Shown here in pieces: positions 9,475-48,044 of a DNA stretch of 64,000 bases (position 1 is the first letter of the stretch; each line of letters opens with the position of its first letter). The stretch covers positions 23,464,391-23,528,390 of the forward strand of contig NC_089762.1 in the NCBI RefSeq assembly GCF_040412425.1, in the 5' to 3' direction. Source of the DNA: Macrobrachium rosenbergii. Lineage: Eukaryota > Arthropoda > Malacostraca > Decapoda > Palaemonidae. The notes below the pieces were generated by a model that made no database searches, had not been told where the DNA came from, and saw nothing but the letters and a program-made list of their open reading frames with translations. Both the position numbers and the translations under genes were made by a program.

Positions 9475-12400
9475 CTATGTGATCCTTTCCCCTTTAGAAG
9501 GTGTTGACCCCACAAGGTTACAGCCTTTGGTGTTTCAGAAAGTCTAGAGGGGCGTAATTGCTAACTCCTCGTCCTTTGTTTGACGAACCCAGCTTCCCGG
9601 ACTAGAGGGCAATGAATCGAGAGCGATCCCTGGACCTAGCAAATATGAGTAAAACACTATCAATCCATACACCTGGTATTAATGGAAAGTTTGGGGTGCT
9701 CAGAAGAGAATAAGATCATTTTCTGAAGTAGGTTTTCTGGAATGTTCAAGGGTTTGGCAAATGATTTACCTATAAGCCTTACCAAAAACTATGCAATGTC
9801 ACCTTGTGGTGCTGTTGTGTTCAGTAGGTCAATGAACTCAGCAGGTGATTGAAGCAAATCCTACTGGTACATAATTTACGAAAATCTTGTTAAGGACGTG
9901 GCTTCTCTGTTTGTGGGCGATGTTATCTGGTTTATATTAGGTCCCAAGCGACCTGTTAGCCTTAACAGCCCTTACCAGAATCTTGGCCATAATCTTCCAC
10001 CACATTTGGGAACTTATATCGTCTTGGTTTTATCTGCTGCTTCTGCTATTTATAGTGTCTTTCTGTAGAAGTCCGATATTTTTTCAGTCGCCGAGACAGG
10101 AGTATATTTTGGAAAATTGGTTTTGACAGTGTCTCATGAAATAAATAAAGGTTTAAGAATAAATGAAAGAATGTTACTCAGATGATGACCCTTTATACAT
10201 TTACTAATAAGCATAGCGAACGTGAACCAATGTAAGTTCCAAGGAGGATTACTAAATATGAGACAGTCATTCCCTGGCCAAATGCGTGAAACTCCCTATG
10301 GGGCCTTTTGACTGCAATTGTAAACTCACTTCAAAAGTTTTGGTGCTTTGCCGGATGATACCCTGATAGAAGAAAATATAGTTGAGAATATTAAATTGTC
10401 ACCTTGGTTGTCAAAGGTAAAGGTGAACGTATCGCAAAACTTGTGGCCCTTTAAATTTAAAGATACGTGAATAGACCATAGTTTTCTTTATCTAGATACT
10501 TATCAGTGATCAATGTGTTCTGTCGTTAGATTTTGTATAGGGCGTTTACCTGAACTTATGTTTGTTATTAATTTTGCATAGAAATACGAAATATTAGTGT
10601 TAAATATGGTTTTCAGTGCTATTTCCGACAAATGACTATAAAAAAAAGCAGAAAACATGGCTGCTCTTGAACTTCAAGATGGAGAGATGCTTTTCACCCT
10701 AAAGTTAATTTCCAGCATGAAATGAAAGTTCGATAACGAACAAATTTATTAGAGAATAAATACAACATGTAAGGAAATTAGATGAAGTGAAAAGATGATC
10801 GCAATATTAATAACTGGCACTTAACTAGATTCAAAACTGAATCGCACTAGTCATCGAAGCAATTACATGATTAATGTTTCGGAGACCTTTTGCCCCCTAA
10901 CTGAATTATCAATAAAATTATTTCTCGTGGGTCATTATCTTTATCATATTGTATTTGCAGTTTTTTGTTTATGTTTTTACGGTCACCGCCAACGGGCTTG
11001 TACTGAACACACCGCAAAGGTGGATACATGCCAGGTTAAAACCCTTGGGGGTCACTATCCAGGAAAGATCCCATGTATTTAATATAAAGCATTGGGTGTT
11101 GATTCATCGAAGCACATCATTTCTTTATGATGAAAGTATGTATCTACATCACAAATTTATTGTTTGGTAGTGCCTCTGCAGTCCATGAGTTTCGTGTTCA
11201 GGAAACATATAATCGAGTGTACGTGCGCATTTAATTGTGCATATCCTTTCATTATAATGTTAATAATATTCTACATGACAGTTTGCATATTTGGACTCAC
11301 TTCAGGATGGAAGTTGAGATACTTGAAAAAATACAGGAGACAGAAAGTACAAGAAAAAGGTTATTCCACTTGGAAAAAGGACAACGATAAGAAGAAAATA
11401 AGCTTTTAATGATCCCATTTGGACATTTTACGACATGCATCATCTAATATTAATGCGTCCATTTATAAGTCAATAAAAAGTAGCTAAAATAATTGATATA
11501 ATGCCATTTTTTCTATAGAACTATGGGGATGATTGGCCCCATTTCTCGTCGTCCTTGCCGTTGTCATTATAACCATCTGTTTTTAATCAAGTTGAAAAGA
11601 GGATCTAACGGCAGAAAATCTTGACTGTTCATTCTTTTCCCATCTCTTAATTCCATGAAGGCTGTTGACAGGAACATATTACTATTTCCCATTTCGCAGA
11701 GAAATATGAAGTTCTTACACGCCCGACTTGTGCTCCTATCAATTTTTGGGGATAATGCACAACACAGGACAGATAATAAAGACTCCGACCGCCGCAGATA
11801 TCTTCTCAAGTGGATCTCCGGGTGCGCCTCGCTGTCTGGTCTTCGTAGAATGGTTTCCGAGGTCTGATTCCTCGAGGCTTCCGACTGCTGGAAGCTTAGG
11901 AAATATAAGTAATGACTGGATAATCGAGTCGATACGAATAATAGTAATATTGTTCTCTTAGCCAAACTTGGTTTTGTCTGCTTTTTCCGTGTGAGGCCCG
12001 ATGAGTCAGAAAGTTAATTGGCTTTATCTATCCCTGATCTGAAGCTGCATAACATCAGTAAGATGTAAACGTAAAAGATGGAGTGACATGGACTTGGTTT
12101 AGAGATGTATGTTTAAAAGAAGCGTAGTGGAAGGAATTCTAATGACGCAGTCCCAACGAGTGGTGTATTTCTGTAAAGGCAATCGTTTTGCGGTCGTGGA
12201 CCTCTGGTATGCGAAGCCTCCACGGTAACTGTAAAGCGTGTTACATGATCTGTACACGTGAATGGAAAATATATTTTTGATCATGTTCCACTGATTTGTA
12301 TATCAGCTCTAGTATAAACTATGTGGTTAAATTAATCTTGAATGACAATTGTGAAAAGCCATAACTGGTTACCTGCGTGCGTGGAATTTGTGTGAAATAG

Positions 12401-13195
12401 CGTGTGTGAGAGATGTTCGAGGGATTCGATGGGGAGACGCTGCCAGAAGAGGCAGTCCCATTTTTTTACCCTTTTTTTTGTAATAAAGACCCAAAAAGTA
12501 CAAGACGTGTCTTCTTTAAAACCACCATGACAACAAATGAAGGAGAATGAGCGAGAATTTAAAAATCCTCCTAAGTGATTCATGCACTTCGGTTAACATT
12601 CCAAGGGAGCTAAATTTTTCTAATTTCTTTTTATTTGATACGTAATACATAAAGCTATGGCTAGATTTTAAAATAATAGACATTGGCGGTGTTGGTGGTA
12701 TCCTATTTCCGCGAGCTCTCCTGTTTCGTATAGTTTTGCTATCAGCTGAATTATTTCAGTTTTGCGTGCGGTCATTATAGACATGTTCTAATTATCTCTA
12801 ATGTCTTCAAAATGCAGAAAGCAGTCGATATCGTCTCAGATGGTTGGCGGCAACTTTTCAGTGAATTACCAGAGCAGCAAAGGCTCTCTCGTCTTTAATG
12901 CCTCTTGTTATTCAGTATCCTAAAACCTTGAAGCCCTTAACATTAAATGAACAGGTTTTCCCTGCCGAAGTTTCATGCATTAACTGATACTTATGTAGAA
13001 ATGTCTCCATTCCTGGTGGTTCTGTGACAGGCAGTCGCTTTGGCATTGCATTTTTCAATTGTTTTTTCTTTAGTTGCGCAGAATGTGTTGGCAGTTGGGT
13101 AATTTATCTTACGTACAAGTTATTCACTTGTTTACCCTCTAACTTACGCTCTCTTGGACTGTTAAGTGACTGACTCTGATAGTCTCTAATTAGGC

Positions 13196-13196
<1 letters not shown>
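9473..13196. other. Long stretch without a recognised gene
   Basis: No conserved motif was found in 3.7 kb. The most gene-like pieces are three overlapping plus-strand frames at 10867-11409, one with a hydrophobic stretch PFIIMLIIFYMTVCIFGLTS, and a pair of opposed frames at 11567-11965. Plus-strand CTATTTCCCATTTCGCAG ending near 11699 looks like a splice acceptor, followed by MKFLHARLVLLSIFG. None has a matching donor or a known domain, so I do not call them genes. The missing first exon of the fukutin-related gene could lie here or upstream. Confidence 0.4.

Positions 13197-13246
<50 letters not shown>
13197..13246. repeat. (GA)n microsatellite
   Basis: About 25 uninterrupted GA units. Confidence 0.98.
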
Positions 13247-13248
<2 letters not shown>

Positions 13249-13789
13249 GATGAAGTATCGAGATATTCCAAGTTTTAGGGCTGGATCGAAGCGATAAGGA
13301 GGATTAGTGTATTTTTAGCGATAAGAGTGACGGTGGCCCTTTCTTTCATGGTTGGTATAACGCAGTGACATTTAATGTAATGGATTCAGTAACTGACGTC
13401 TTCTTTCCTGCTTCTACCAAAATGAATATTGGCATTGTATTATCTTAACTGGTATTTTTTATAAAATTTGATATATATGGACTAAATTTTGAGTCAATTT
13501 TTTTTTTAATTGCAAACTTGTTGGATGTACCTGCTTATTCTTTATCAGACAGATCTAGGCTTGTACCATGTTACGTATGCGACAGTTAGATAGATTACAC
13601 GCAGATTTTATTTCTGATAGTTTACAGTGTTTGGAAGGTTGTACTCCATCTAGAGTACAATCTATAAACTTGCAATTCCTCTGCTTAGAGAAATCTTCCG
13701 CCACACATTAAATCTGAAGAAATATCAGTCAGATGGTATAAAGGGTTAATTTGCCATTTCACTCAGCCCAACTGGTTTCATGGCTAGTG
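13247..13789. other. Non-coding stretch
   Basis: Nothing is recognised before the inverted repeat that starts at about 13790. Confidence 0.45.
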
Positions 13790-14445
13790 GTACACGTCAT
13801 GAGAAAATGTTTTTATGCCCCTTCTGACATGCTTAAAGTTTCTAAAACTATATCATTTTGAAGGCAGAGACATAAGATTTCATATGTATCACATATTGGT
13901 AATCAGGACTCAACATTTTTGTGGTACGCCCAAAGATCAAGGACAAGATTAGACTTGGAGGTTAAAGGTCAAATAAGAACTTAACCTTGTCCATACAAGG
14001 TAAGAACTGTACATTTGGCACGTACGTTCCGTGAATAGCCTATAACCGATGTGCTGAGTGATATCAAGGTCAAGGTTATATTTGGTGGTCAGGGATCAAA
14101 CAGTAATTCAACCTGAACTATTTGAAATAGAAAGTTCATATTTGACATACTAAAAAAATGAAGCCAATGTGCAGTGAGGTCTAGGCCGTGTTTACAGGTC
14201 AAAGGTTGAATAGGAATTTGCCGCTACCGATGGCGTGTTTTGTCAGAAACGCGTCTTATTTACTCATGTAAGGAGTTATGCCTAAGGGATCTTTGGGAGA
14301 ACCACAAAAATGTTCAGCCCCGATCACCAATATGTGATACATATGAAATTTTATGTCTCTGCCTCCAATGATACCAAAATGATAGAGCTTCAGAAGCTTT
14401 AACCATGTTGGAAGGGGTATTAAAACATTTTCTCATGACGTGCAC
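13790..14445. repeat. 656-bp inverted-repeat element
   Basis: The left arm (13790-13938) begins GTACACGTCATGAGAAAATG and includes GGCAGAGACATAA.ATTTCA, TATGTATCACATATTGGT and CATTTTTGTGGT..GCCCAAAGATC. The right arm (14288-14445) carries the same landmarks in reverse complement, ending CATTTTCTCATGACGTGCAC. By eye the arms are roughly 80% identical. The spacer of about 350 bp is made of the diverged satellite described separately. No transposase frame is inside, so this is a non-autonomous element or an inverted duplication. Confidence 0.88.
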
Positions 14446-14634
14446 CAACTCTCCTAAAGCACCCATTTTCATTTTGAAGGACCTACTGGTATAAGGATAT
14501 GTTTTTCATATGTTTATTCAGTGGTTCTAAATTTTATGTCTGTCAAACAAAGTCAAAGTCTTTTCAAGCACTATGATTTTATGGTCTTTGGAGGTGAAGA
14601 CTTAAGAGAGATATATATATATACTGTATATATA

Positions 14635-14698
<64 letters not shown>

Positions 14699-15045
14699 GT
14701 ATATATGAATATGTTATTTATTGGTATTGGGGTTTAGCAGCTCATTTCAAGTCCAAGGATCAAGGTAGTTATCACATTTAGAGTCCATAGGTCAAAAAGG
14801 AATTTAACCTTGGCTATAATATTTGAACCGTGCATGCTAAAGGCTTCATATTTGACACTCATACATCATTGATGAAGCAGATGTGCAGAGTAATGGCAAT
14901 GTTACTGTCATGCTCAGAGATCAAAAGTCAAATTATTAGAATTTAATATTGGACAAAACTTTCTCGTATTATATGCGATAGAGACCACATTTGAGTACCC
15001 ACTCCACTAATGACATCAGAGTGCAGTGTAAGGTCAAAAAAGAGA
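13960..15045. repeat. Diverged satellite, unit about 115-130 bp
   Basis: A recurring order of short motifs marks each unit: GGTCAAA..GAATTTAACCTTG, then TATTTGAA, then TTCATATTTGACA, then a CACCGATGTGCAG-like GATGTGCAGAG followed by another AGGTC. Copies are visible from about 13968, 14086, 14195, 14787 and 14920, interrupted by the right arm of the inverted repeat (14288-14445) and by a (TA)n at 14610-14695. The copies are strongly diverged. Confidence 0.65.
14610..14695. repeat. (TA)n microsatellite
   Basis: About 85 bp of TA with two short breaks, inside the satellite region. Confidence 0.97.
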
Positions 15046-15281
15046 CTCGCTACCAGCAGAGAAACAGAGTTCAACAACCACATCTTTTTTTTCTTCTTGA
15101 GCACTAGCGGTGGTTGACTTCTAAAATGTGAAATTTTTCTCTCCTTATGTTGTCTGTTTTGTTAATTAAAGATTCGTAGATACACACATGTAAACACACT
15201 CACAGACTCATTCGTAGCCAACATGACTAATTTATCATATACTTTGGCATAGACGCTTCCTGACCTGTATCACTTTTGCAG

Positions 15282-22490
<7,209 letters not shown>

Positions 22491-23147
22491 AAATTCGTAA
22501 AACTGGATTTTCTGTAACATCCAACTCTATAACCTAGAAACAAAAATGCATTTAGTGGCCAAATGAACTTTGAAACGTAGCATTTTCACAACGGGTGAAG
22601 ACACAAGATAGGGGACCAGTCACATAGTTTATATTAAAGTATAACTTATATTGTCGATAGTACATGTTAATCTTGTTCTCAACAGCCTGTTGTTAACCTT
22701 TTGTGAAATCTAAAGAATATTTCAACAATTTTGTGATAATTCATTTTATAAATAGCACTGGTTAAATGAGGAAACATGCTGTTGATTCGAATGAGTAGTT
22801 AGCTGCCATTTTTAAGAAGTATTATACTCTTACTTATCATCACTCATTACCTTGACTGTAATGAAGAAATCAGTTCATAAAAATAGAACTCTCATCTGAT
22901 ATTCATTGGCCAGTATAATAGATGGCATTTTCTTATAAAACTGTGATTATTGACGCTTTAATCAATAATGGAAGAATTAAGATTTCTTTCGTGAAGTATT
23001 ATTATACAATTATGTACTTGAGGTTTTAAAAGTTGGTGATGATCCTTTTTCTATGTAGCCAAAAATAAGGACCGTAGTGTGTGTCATTAGAGTAGTATTT
23101 TTTCTTCTTTCGTGATGACTTATTCTTGATAGTAAAATTATCTCACT
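22491..23147 (+). other. Probable 3' UTR and downstream of the FKRP-like gene
   Basis: AT-rich, with no open frame. A single ATTAAA (22633-22638) could serve as the polyadenylation signal. I saw no AATAAA in this stretch. Confidence 0.35.
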
Positions 23148-23500
<353 letters not shown>

Positions 23501-25031
23501 ACACGAATATATTTGTATCCACAAGACCAAACAGACGCATATAAACGATGAAAGGCTTTCGATATTTCAAAGACGACCAGTTCTTGCTGAGAATCTTTTT
23601 CGTTTTCCATGAAAGCCTGTGGTGCCACGGGAAGTGCCTTTGCTGCAGCCTGTCCATGTTTTCCTGATAGGTCCCTTTTTTAAGGTAGATACTCGCTCAA
23701 GGAGAAAAGTGTAACGACTATCGGACTTACATAATTTCATCCCTCTTAAGTTTTCATCAAAATGTCTTCAAAACTTCGTCTTGACATCAAATCTGAAACA
23801 ATAAGGTATATCACATTTCTCTTTGACATTGTACTGCCGCAACTGAGTGAGTTTAGTACAGCTAGAAAAGTTATACAATCAACATTAGGTGATTTTTTCA
23901 CTTTAATACCAGTTCCCGATATTGTTTTTTTTTTATCTAGTCTCCTGAATAGTCTCAGTACGAAAAGCATACTAATATCTATCGAAAATATATTATTAGC
24001 GAGATATTTTATGTTTCGACGTTCATGCCCAAGGGCATGGCACTAAACACAGAGTTCATGCGAGCTGGGCCGGTATTAAAGTAAAATTCGCCTACCATTT
24101 TCCGTGTGGTGTGTCGAGTAGATTTCTAGACGTGATTTTGTGTTGCTTTTTGAGGATTAGTTTTGGTACCAATTGTTCGAAACACAACGGAACACACCTC
24201 AGTTTGTGTAGGGTTTCCAAATGCCTGTATTTTATATTTCCCGAATAGTGAGGATAGAACAAAATGGATAAAAGGAGATTTGAATCCCTTAGAGTCGGGT
24301 AATGGCTAGGCTTCTCTTGCTTTTGTTCCATGGCCGAGAAACATCTCGAAGAGGATTCGAGCGCACAAAAGATTCCTGCGTTGATTGGGGGCAGACATTT
24401 CAACGAAAATTCAAAAAAAGGCTTCATGTAGACAAGTAGATTTTTTGGAATTCTTATATAGAAAAACTATATTTTGTGAACATTGGTAATTTATTTTTTT
24501 GAATTTCTACTTGAAAATGGAGGATTATCCACGTCATCCTAGCCCGTGAATTGATATATTATATTCTTGATACATTTGGAAATAAGATATGATGAAATAT
24601 TATGAGAAGGACTTTCAATTTTCTCAATAAAGATAAATATCTTGTTTTGCTTTTCATTATCCTCTGGAGTTTTATGTCTTTGCTACTTCTAGACTTTACA
24701 GAACTTTATTTGTCCCCACAAATATTTATCAATGAAATTTCGGTAGCAAATCAACAGGAAACCTTTAAACATACCAGCTGATATTAATTAGCACAGAAAT
24801 GAAACATTCATTAGAATATGTCGTTAATGTTTCCTGAGGACTGAACGTCCGAACTTGAGAAGGACAATCACCAAAGGAAATCACTGGGCAGCAAAAGTTA
24901 GTCAGAGGAATTACTCTTCCTTCTTTTGCTGTAAGTCTTAGCAAAGCAGGTTATGTGTCTCTGTTCACCAATATAGCATTTTCTGGAACAAGCAACCTCT
25001 CGGGAAATCTTTAATGTTCCATCGTATCGGC

Positions 25032-25033
<2 letters not shown>
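23501..25033. other. Intergenic stretch
   Basis: A 94-codon plus-strand frame (23762-24046, MSSKLRLDIKSETIRYITF...) and a 111-codon minus-strand frame (24092-24427) are the longest. Neither shows a domain I know, so I leave them uncalled. Confidence 0.4.
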
Positions 25034-25101
<68 letters not shown>

Positions 25102-25102
25102 T
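25034..25102. repeat. (AAT)n microsatellite
   Basis: About 22 trinucleotide units. Confidence 0.98.
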
Positions 25103-28100
25103 CCTTTATTGCAGCTCAGGGCCTTATACAGGGATCGTAATATCTCTGGGGTTTATTCCTTTTTTGTTTTCCACTGGACTGTTTCTATTACTTGAACAAA
25201 AGTGTTCAACTCTAAAAGTCTAGCATTACGGATAGACTGTGACAAGGAGCGCAGCAGAGAAAAAAAAAGTGTGCTGATAGAAAACGTACACATTTAATCA
25301 AATAATGTCAGTAAAGGAGCAAAGAGGCAAATTTCACAGGAGATCGCTCTCTGTAAATAAATAGTCCAGTTTTAATCATTAATAATTCCCTCCGGGTCAC
25401 ATTTCCTCTAAAAGGTTATTCACAGCCAGTCGTTACATGACCATTCTAAGAGCACGACACGAATGCCGAGATCTGCCACGCCCTTCAGTACCGCATTCTC
25501 ATGCACAGGGATTATCGCTAGCTTTTTTCTTTATTGAGTGATAAATGTTAATGAAATTTTGTTGAGGATATGTCTTATTAAAACCACAATACTTTCGAGC
25601 ATTCAAGTTTTATGTTAATTTTCTTCGAAGTATGACTGAATAGGGATTTAGCGCTTGTGTACTCGCCAATAAAAATTCATAAATGTTCCAGATTCATTAC
25701 TCACACATTTAAGTCTGTTATTTTGAGGAAGCATAAACAGAGCTAATAATCTATTTTATAAAGTAGTAATAAAATTCTAAAGGCTTAAGCTGAAAGGATA
25801 TGACAGTCTTCGTGGGAAGTTCCGACGAGTTGAACCATAATTTTCTGAGTTTTATCTTCCGTTTCCACAACGGCTTAGTCTCTCACCCAACTTCACTTCA
25901 GCTTGTCTTTGGAACTCTTTTTTTTTTTTTTTTATTATTATGCATTCATTCATAAATACGTATGCGACGTAGTATATATATATATCCCTCTATGTTACAA
26001 CCTCCTATGAGAAGCAAATACACTGAAGTTAATTTGGACATTGTAAGACAAACCTTGTGGTGGGGATCAGATTTTTGCCGATTCCGGAAGAAAGTTGGAA
26101 ATGACAGGAATGTAAGGTTGTTGGAACTTCTTGATGTGCTGTGGAGTAGGCAAGATCTACTCTCAGACTAGTGTTAACATTTAATAACCTTAATTTTCAA
26201 TAAGGATGACCTGCATAAAAGACTCCATCTTAATCATATGTACTTAAAAAAAAACAGACTTCCCAGGACACTAATAATTCACAACCAAGTTTCTGCTTTC
26301 TACAATATCATCTGTGTATCCTAGGACTCTTCCACAAACCCCAAAGCCTTCACCCTTTCCAGATGACAAGGTCACCCTCTTCGTAATCTCATGCCAACTT
26401 CCCATATAAAGCCCGACCAGTTCCTTTTTACCCCAGGCACTGCTTTCAGTTGTGCTCTTGTTTCTTTGAAACCTTATCAACTGCCCCGCAAACAAAACCT
26501 AACAAATTCACATATGAATATTGACAACCTTACTGTAGAATATAGTATATACATATTGATCAATGAAGACTGAACATATTATGGGATGAAGCTCTTCGCA
26601 AGAACAAGCTAACTGCATGAAACCAAATTAAAATCCACTGTACATAGATGAATTACATACAAGGCTTAGTATCCATATAGAAAAGACAGAAAAATAATTA
26701 TAAAATGATTCTTAGCCACATAAGAATTCATGGAAATAGGGAGCTAACATGTTACTCAAAAGTGTGCTGAATGAGGCAATTATAAGCATGATATAAAGCC
26801 ATTCGTCGTCGTGTGTATTGGCCCTATGCCAACACATACAACATGTAGCAGGTGTAAATAGGCAGTGGCTGATACAAAATTCAATATCTGGTAAAGTGGT
26901 AAATAGTACACATAAATCTTCAACTCAATCCACTTTAAAGAATATTCTCAGGAAGCTACTAGTGATTGTTCACTGTTTATAACTAGATTATTTTTGCAAT
27001 TAAGAAATAGGCAGAAGACATGAACATGCAAACAAATTACAAGTGATTCGCTTGTGTTTTATATTTTTCCGTGCCACCATAAGCTTCATCTCACGAAACG
27101 CTGACCCAAACACGGATCACACACCACAACAGATAGTTTCTCGCGTCATTCTAAACCCACACACTGCTGCAGATGCCTCCCTGACGACCCACAACCAGAA
27201 ATGGCAATTGTTGGCAGGGAAAGTCTCTGTCACTTCATTTACCCTTTAACAGTCCACCATGCAAACCGTGGAACAGGCACTGAAGAAATAATATCACACT
27301 TGTATACATATTTTTATTCCACTTGGTCATTTTTGATACAAAAACGAATGACATACAATTTGATACACACAGTTATCTACTGCCTCTGACTCGTTACGCA
27401 GGAGAACATAATTGTCAGGCCGACTTCTTGATCTTCAGTTCTGAAACTGACGAACAGACAAGCCCTTCACATACCTGACTGCAGCTCACAAAGCAGAAAT
27501 AAATATTATTCGTGGGTTAATGTACGGGCCTTGCAATTCCCAAAGAACTTATAGTAGCGCCTGTTGCTAATCCTAAATAAATAGATGTGTTAACTTCTGG
27601 CCTTGACAATCTTCAGTTCCCTACCGCACCTGTCTTAAGAGGCTTGGAAAGAATTCGGGATTCCTTATTTCCGATTGCTATGTGTAAGTTTATTAAACTT
27701 TTGTACAATTTTTCTAGTTAACCAGATAATCAAATGATTAAATAAGACATTTTTCTTAAATTTCAAAATTTAAAATGATACAGAAAACCATTCCTATGGC
27801 ATCTAGCTGCCACGGCAGTTATCAGATAAAATCAAACAGCACACTGGTCCACATTTAATGGAAAATCATCCAGCTGTATCTGAAACATTCTAATTATAAA
27901 GGGCATCTTATGTACAAAATAAAAAGAATATTATCATAGTTACGCGATGTATCTATACAGAAATTAAGAAGTAAGGATAAATAATAGCATATCCATGCAG
28001 CAATTAAATTCAGTTTATCTAAATGCCGGTTCATTTAATGAATGTATACCTTTTGGTGGTGATTAAGCGTTATCTCCAACAGATCCTTTCTCTTGGCACA

Positions 28101-28974
28101 ACGAATGTTCGACTAAACTTAAAGGGACTACATGTCCTCTACAACGGTGAAGTTGATAAAGATCAGTTACAAGCGTTTGGTATTTGGGGCTCAACACTGT
28201 TCTTTTGTTACAGAGGTGGAATAGGAAATACCGAGATTAAGTCATCGTTAAGTTATAGCTGAAGGAGATTCAAGAAGATTTAAAACTATGAGTTAAATGC
28301 AATGCTAAGTGTTATGCACCAAAGCAGACATAAACATATAAATAACAATAAAACCAGTCGACGTAAATTATGTTTGTCTTTTCATAGCTAAAGAAAAAAA
28401 CACACACATGAGAATATAAGAATATAAATATATTTCCATGATAAAATAAAACACCTACTCAGGAATGCAAAGTAGTTTCAACCTTCCAACTCTCTCGGAA
28501 AAAATAAAATAGAAAGGGTACAGGATTAGGGACGCTTCTCTAACTTACCCTTTCCATAGTCGTTAAACGATGACAACGAACAATGTACAAAAGTGTTTCT
28601 CTTGGGAGATATAAAAGCCTCACTAACTTTTACGTCTTGGCTCCTTAGGGAATTCATTTTTTACAATGAAAATATAGAAAAAAAAGAGTGCCCCCAATTC
28701 AGAGTATACTAGAGACTCTGTACCCATTTGCAAATTTACATACAGCATTGTAGTACCTACTTACAAATAAAATACATGGATAAGACCCCTCAGTTATTTA
28801 CAAGATGCGAAGCACCCTCTGCGATCCACATTCATCGGGTCATTAGTTACAAGACTTCACTAACAGGGGCTCTTTTTCTTACACGACAAAGGTTTACTAA
28901 TACTGGTTTTTCGCTAGACAACCGTTATTGGGTTGTGTTACGTATGTGTACATCTATATTCACGTATATGTATG
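25103..28974. other. Intergenic stretch between the convergent genes
   Basis: 3.9 kb with little simple repeat and no recognisable coding sequence. Short frames at 26391-26573, 27043-27389 and 28023-28262 have no known features. A minus-strand AATAAA (27689-27694) lies 2 kb beyond the aminopeptidase stop, so part of this stretch could be a long 3' UTR. Confidence 0.4.
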
Positions 28975-29256
<282 letters not shown>

Positions 29257-29259
<3 letters not shown>

Positions 29260-29743
29260 TTTTTGTACTGAGTTCGTAAGCTAATTCGATCCAGTAGTAA
29301 ACATTTTACTTATTAGATAACAAAGATCACAATGAAGTATTCTAAAAGAGGCATACAGTCCAGATGTGCAAGGCGAATAAGTTCCCTCTGGCAAATGGAT
29401 ATGAATATACCTGTGTTTACAGATTATCATTTGACATAGTTTGAAGGGGAATAATCAAAAGAAAATGTCTATATGCACAGAAGAAAACTGAAGTTACAGA
29501 TCACATGTGTTTTTCGTGAATGACGTCTTTTCACTGTATTTTTCTAGACTCACTGTGACAAATCAAAGTAAGTGTTCCATGTTTAATGTCAGAGGTCCGA
29601 TTGATTTCATAAATTCACTCCATAATGATGACATTCATAACGAATGCGTTTACGACGTATATGCAAATGCTATGCATTTTTCCTCTCCCCCCCCCTCGAC
29701 TTGAGATGGCTCTGGAATAAATGCAAACGCGTCGCGCAGCATT
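29257..29743 (-). other. Probable 3' UTR of the aminopeptidase gene
   Basis: Lies just downstream of the minus-strand stop codon. A minus-strand ATTAAA (29582-29587), about 160 bases beyond the stop, is a possible polyadenylation signal. Confidence 0.3.
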
Positions 29744-46727
<16,984 letters not shown>

Positions 46728-47867
46728 CTGAAACAAGTAAGCAAAGAAATGAAGATCAATCATCAATTTAGATAAGAACTTGCATAGCTATTTTTAATTC
46801 AAAATCCTAAAACTATCGCCAGCTAAAGTAGAAAAAAAAGAAATAGATAACAATTTAGATAAGAACGTGCATAGCTTTTCTTATTCAAAATCCTAAGACT
46901 ATAGACAGCTAAAATAGGGAAAAAAATAGAAATACATAACAAGTGAGATTCGCTCGACACAGTTTAGTCTGCATACACTTCCAATATTCAAACGAATAGG
47001 CAAAGGATGTTATTGAAACACCTACCTAAGATAGAGCAAAGGCTTATGTATGGCGTAACTGTAACATCTGCCTGGTGATCTAATGACAAGTATAGGGACG
47101 GGTCTGCATCGGAGTGACTAACAAAGGAGTGACACAAACACCGTATTAAAGGAGCGACATTTTATTAGAGTGACGTAAAATTTTATTTCAAAAACCAAGA
47201 ATTATGAAAACTATTAGATTATTAAGATTTTACTTGTAAAAACTAGAACCATTGAATTGTTAACATATTTTAAATATTGGCTGGATGGTTGTCACGCCTT
47301 TGAAGTTCATATCTGAGGTTTCACTCCTTTCTTATGTCACTCCTTTAAATAGAACCTATGGGGTCTGACGTCCTTTGAGGATGACCCGGATTTAATGATT
47401 CTGCCAGGAGTGATTTCCCGCCGATCTTACAAGATTTCATAAGGATATGTAAAATTAAAATGCTGTATCAACTTTCAAAATAAAAGCAGAACATTATTCC
47501 TGTTTAAAACATTGCAATTATCAGACGACAAAGGCAAAAAGAATCATCGGGCCAACACTGAGAATAGTTTTAGAAGGAGAAACGGCCACTGCACAAGCGG
47601 AGATAATAATTAGGAAAATGCTCTGAAAGAAAGAAAGAAACAAACAAACAGAGAGGAGTGTAATCCCTGCCTATCAACACAATACAAAGAATCCCCGCTC
47701 CCTTCTTCTTTGCCTCCCCAGACACATGCACGGACTGCCACATGAGAACTGCTGAAAAGAAACGGAAGCTTAGAATTGAATAATAATTGCAAGGAGACTT
47801 CATCATCTGCCCACTTGTGATTCAGACCTCTGAAGGTTATCAGCCATCTTACTCTGTCGAGTATTAA

Positions 47868-47871
<4 letters not shown>
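46728..47871 (-). other. Upstream of the visible aminopeptidase exons
   Basis: The N-terminal coding exon was looked for and not found. Holds the inverted cluster of AAAGGAGTGACA motifs at 47111-47346. Confidence 0.5.
47111..47346. repeat. Inverted cluster of AAAGGAGTGAC motifs
   Basis: GGAGTGAC (47111), AAAGGAGTGACAC (47123), AAAGGAGCGACAT (47148) and AGAGTGACG (47167) on the left face GTCACGCCTTT (47291), TTTCACTCCTTT (47319) and GTCACTCCTTT (47336) on the right. The spacing is roughly mirrored, so it forms an imperfect palindrome built of short direct repeats. Confidence 0.7.
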
Positions 47872-47956
<85 letters not shown>

Positions 47957-47996
47957 TATACCTTTATTAGTAAAGATATATATATATATATGTGTG

Positions 47997-48040
<44 letters not shown>
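47872..48040. repeat. (TA)n microsatellites
   Basis: Two TA blocks (47872-47944 and 48001-48040) separated by about 55 bp. Confidence 0.97.

Positions 48041-48044
<4 letters not shown>

Noticed and set aside
11567..11965. 132-codon minus-strand frame and overlapping plus-strand frames with an acceptor-like site
   Set aside because: Both strands are open at once, there is no donor, no domain and no partner exon. I could not choose a strand, so I did not call a gene.
13960..14260. AGGTCA half-sites suggesting nuclear-receptor binding
   Set aside because: They are part of a diverged satellite unit present many times; no promoter or gene context.
25014..25223. Poly-Asn or poly-Leu frames (also 30977-31165 and 42419-42680)
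   Set aside because: Translations of (AAT)n or (ATT)n arrays.
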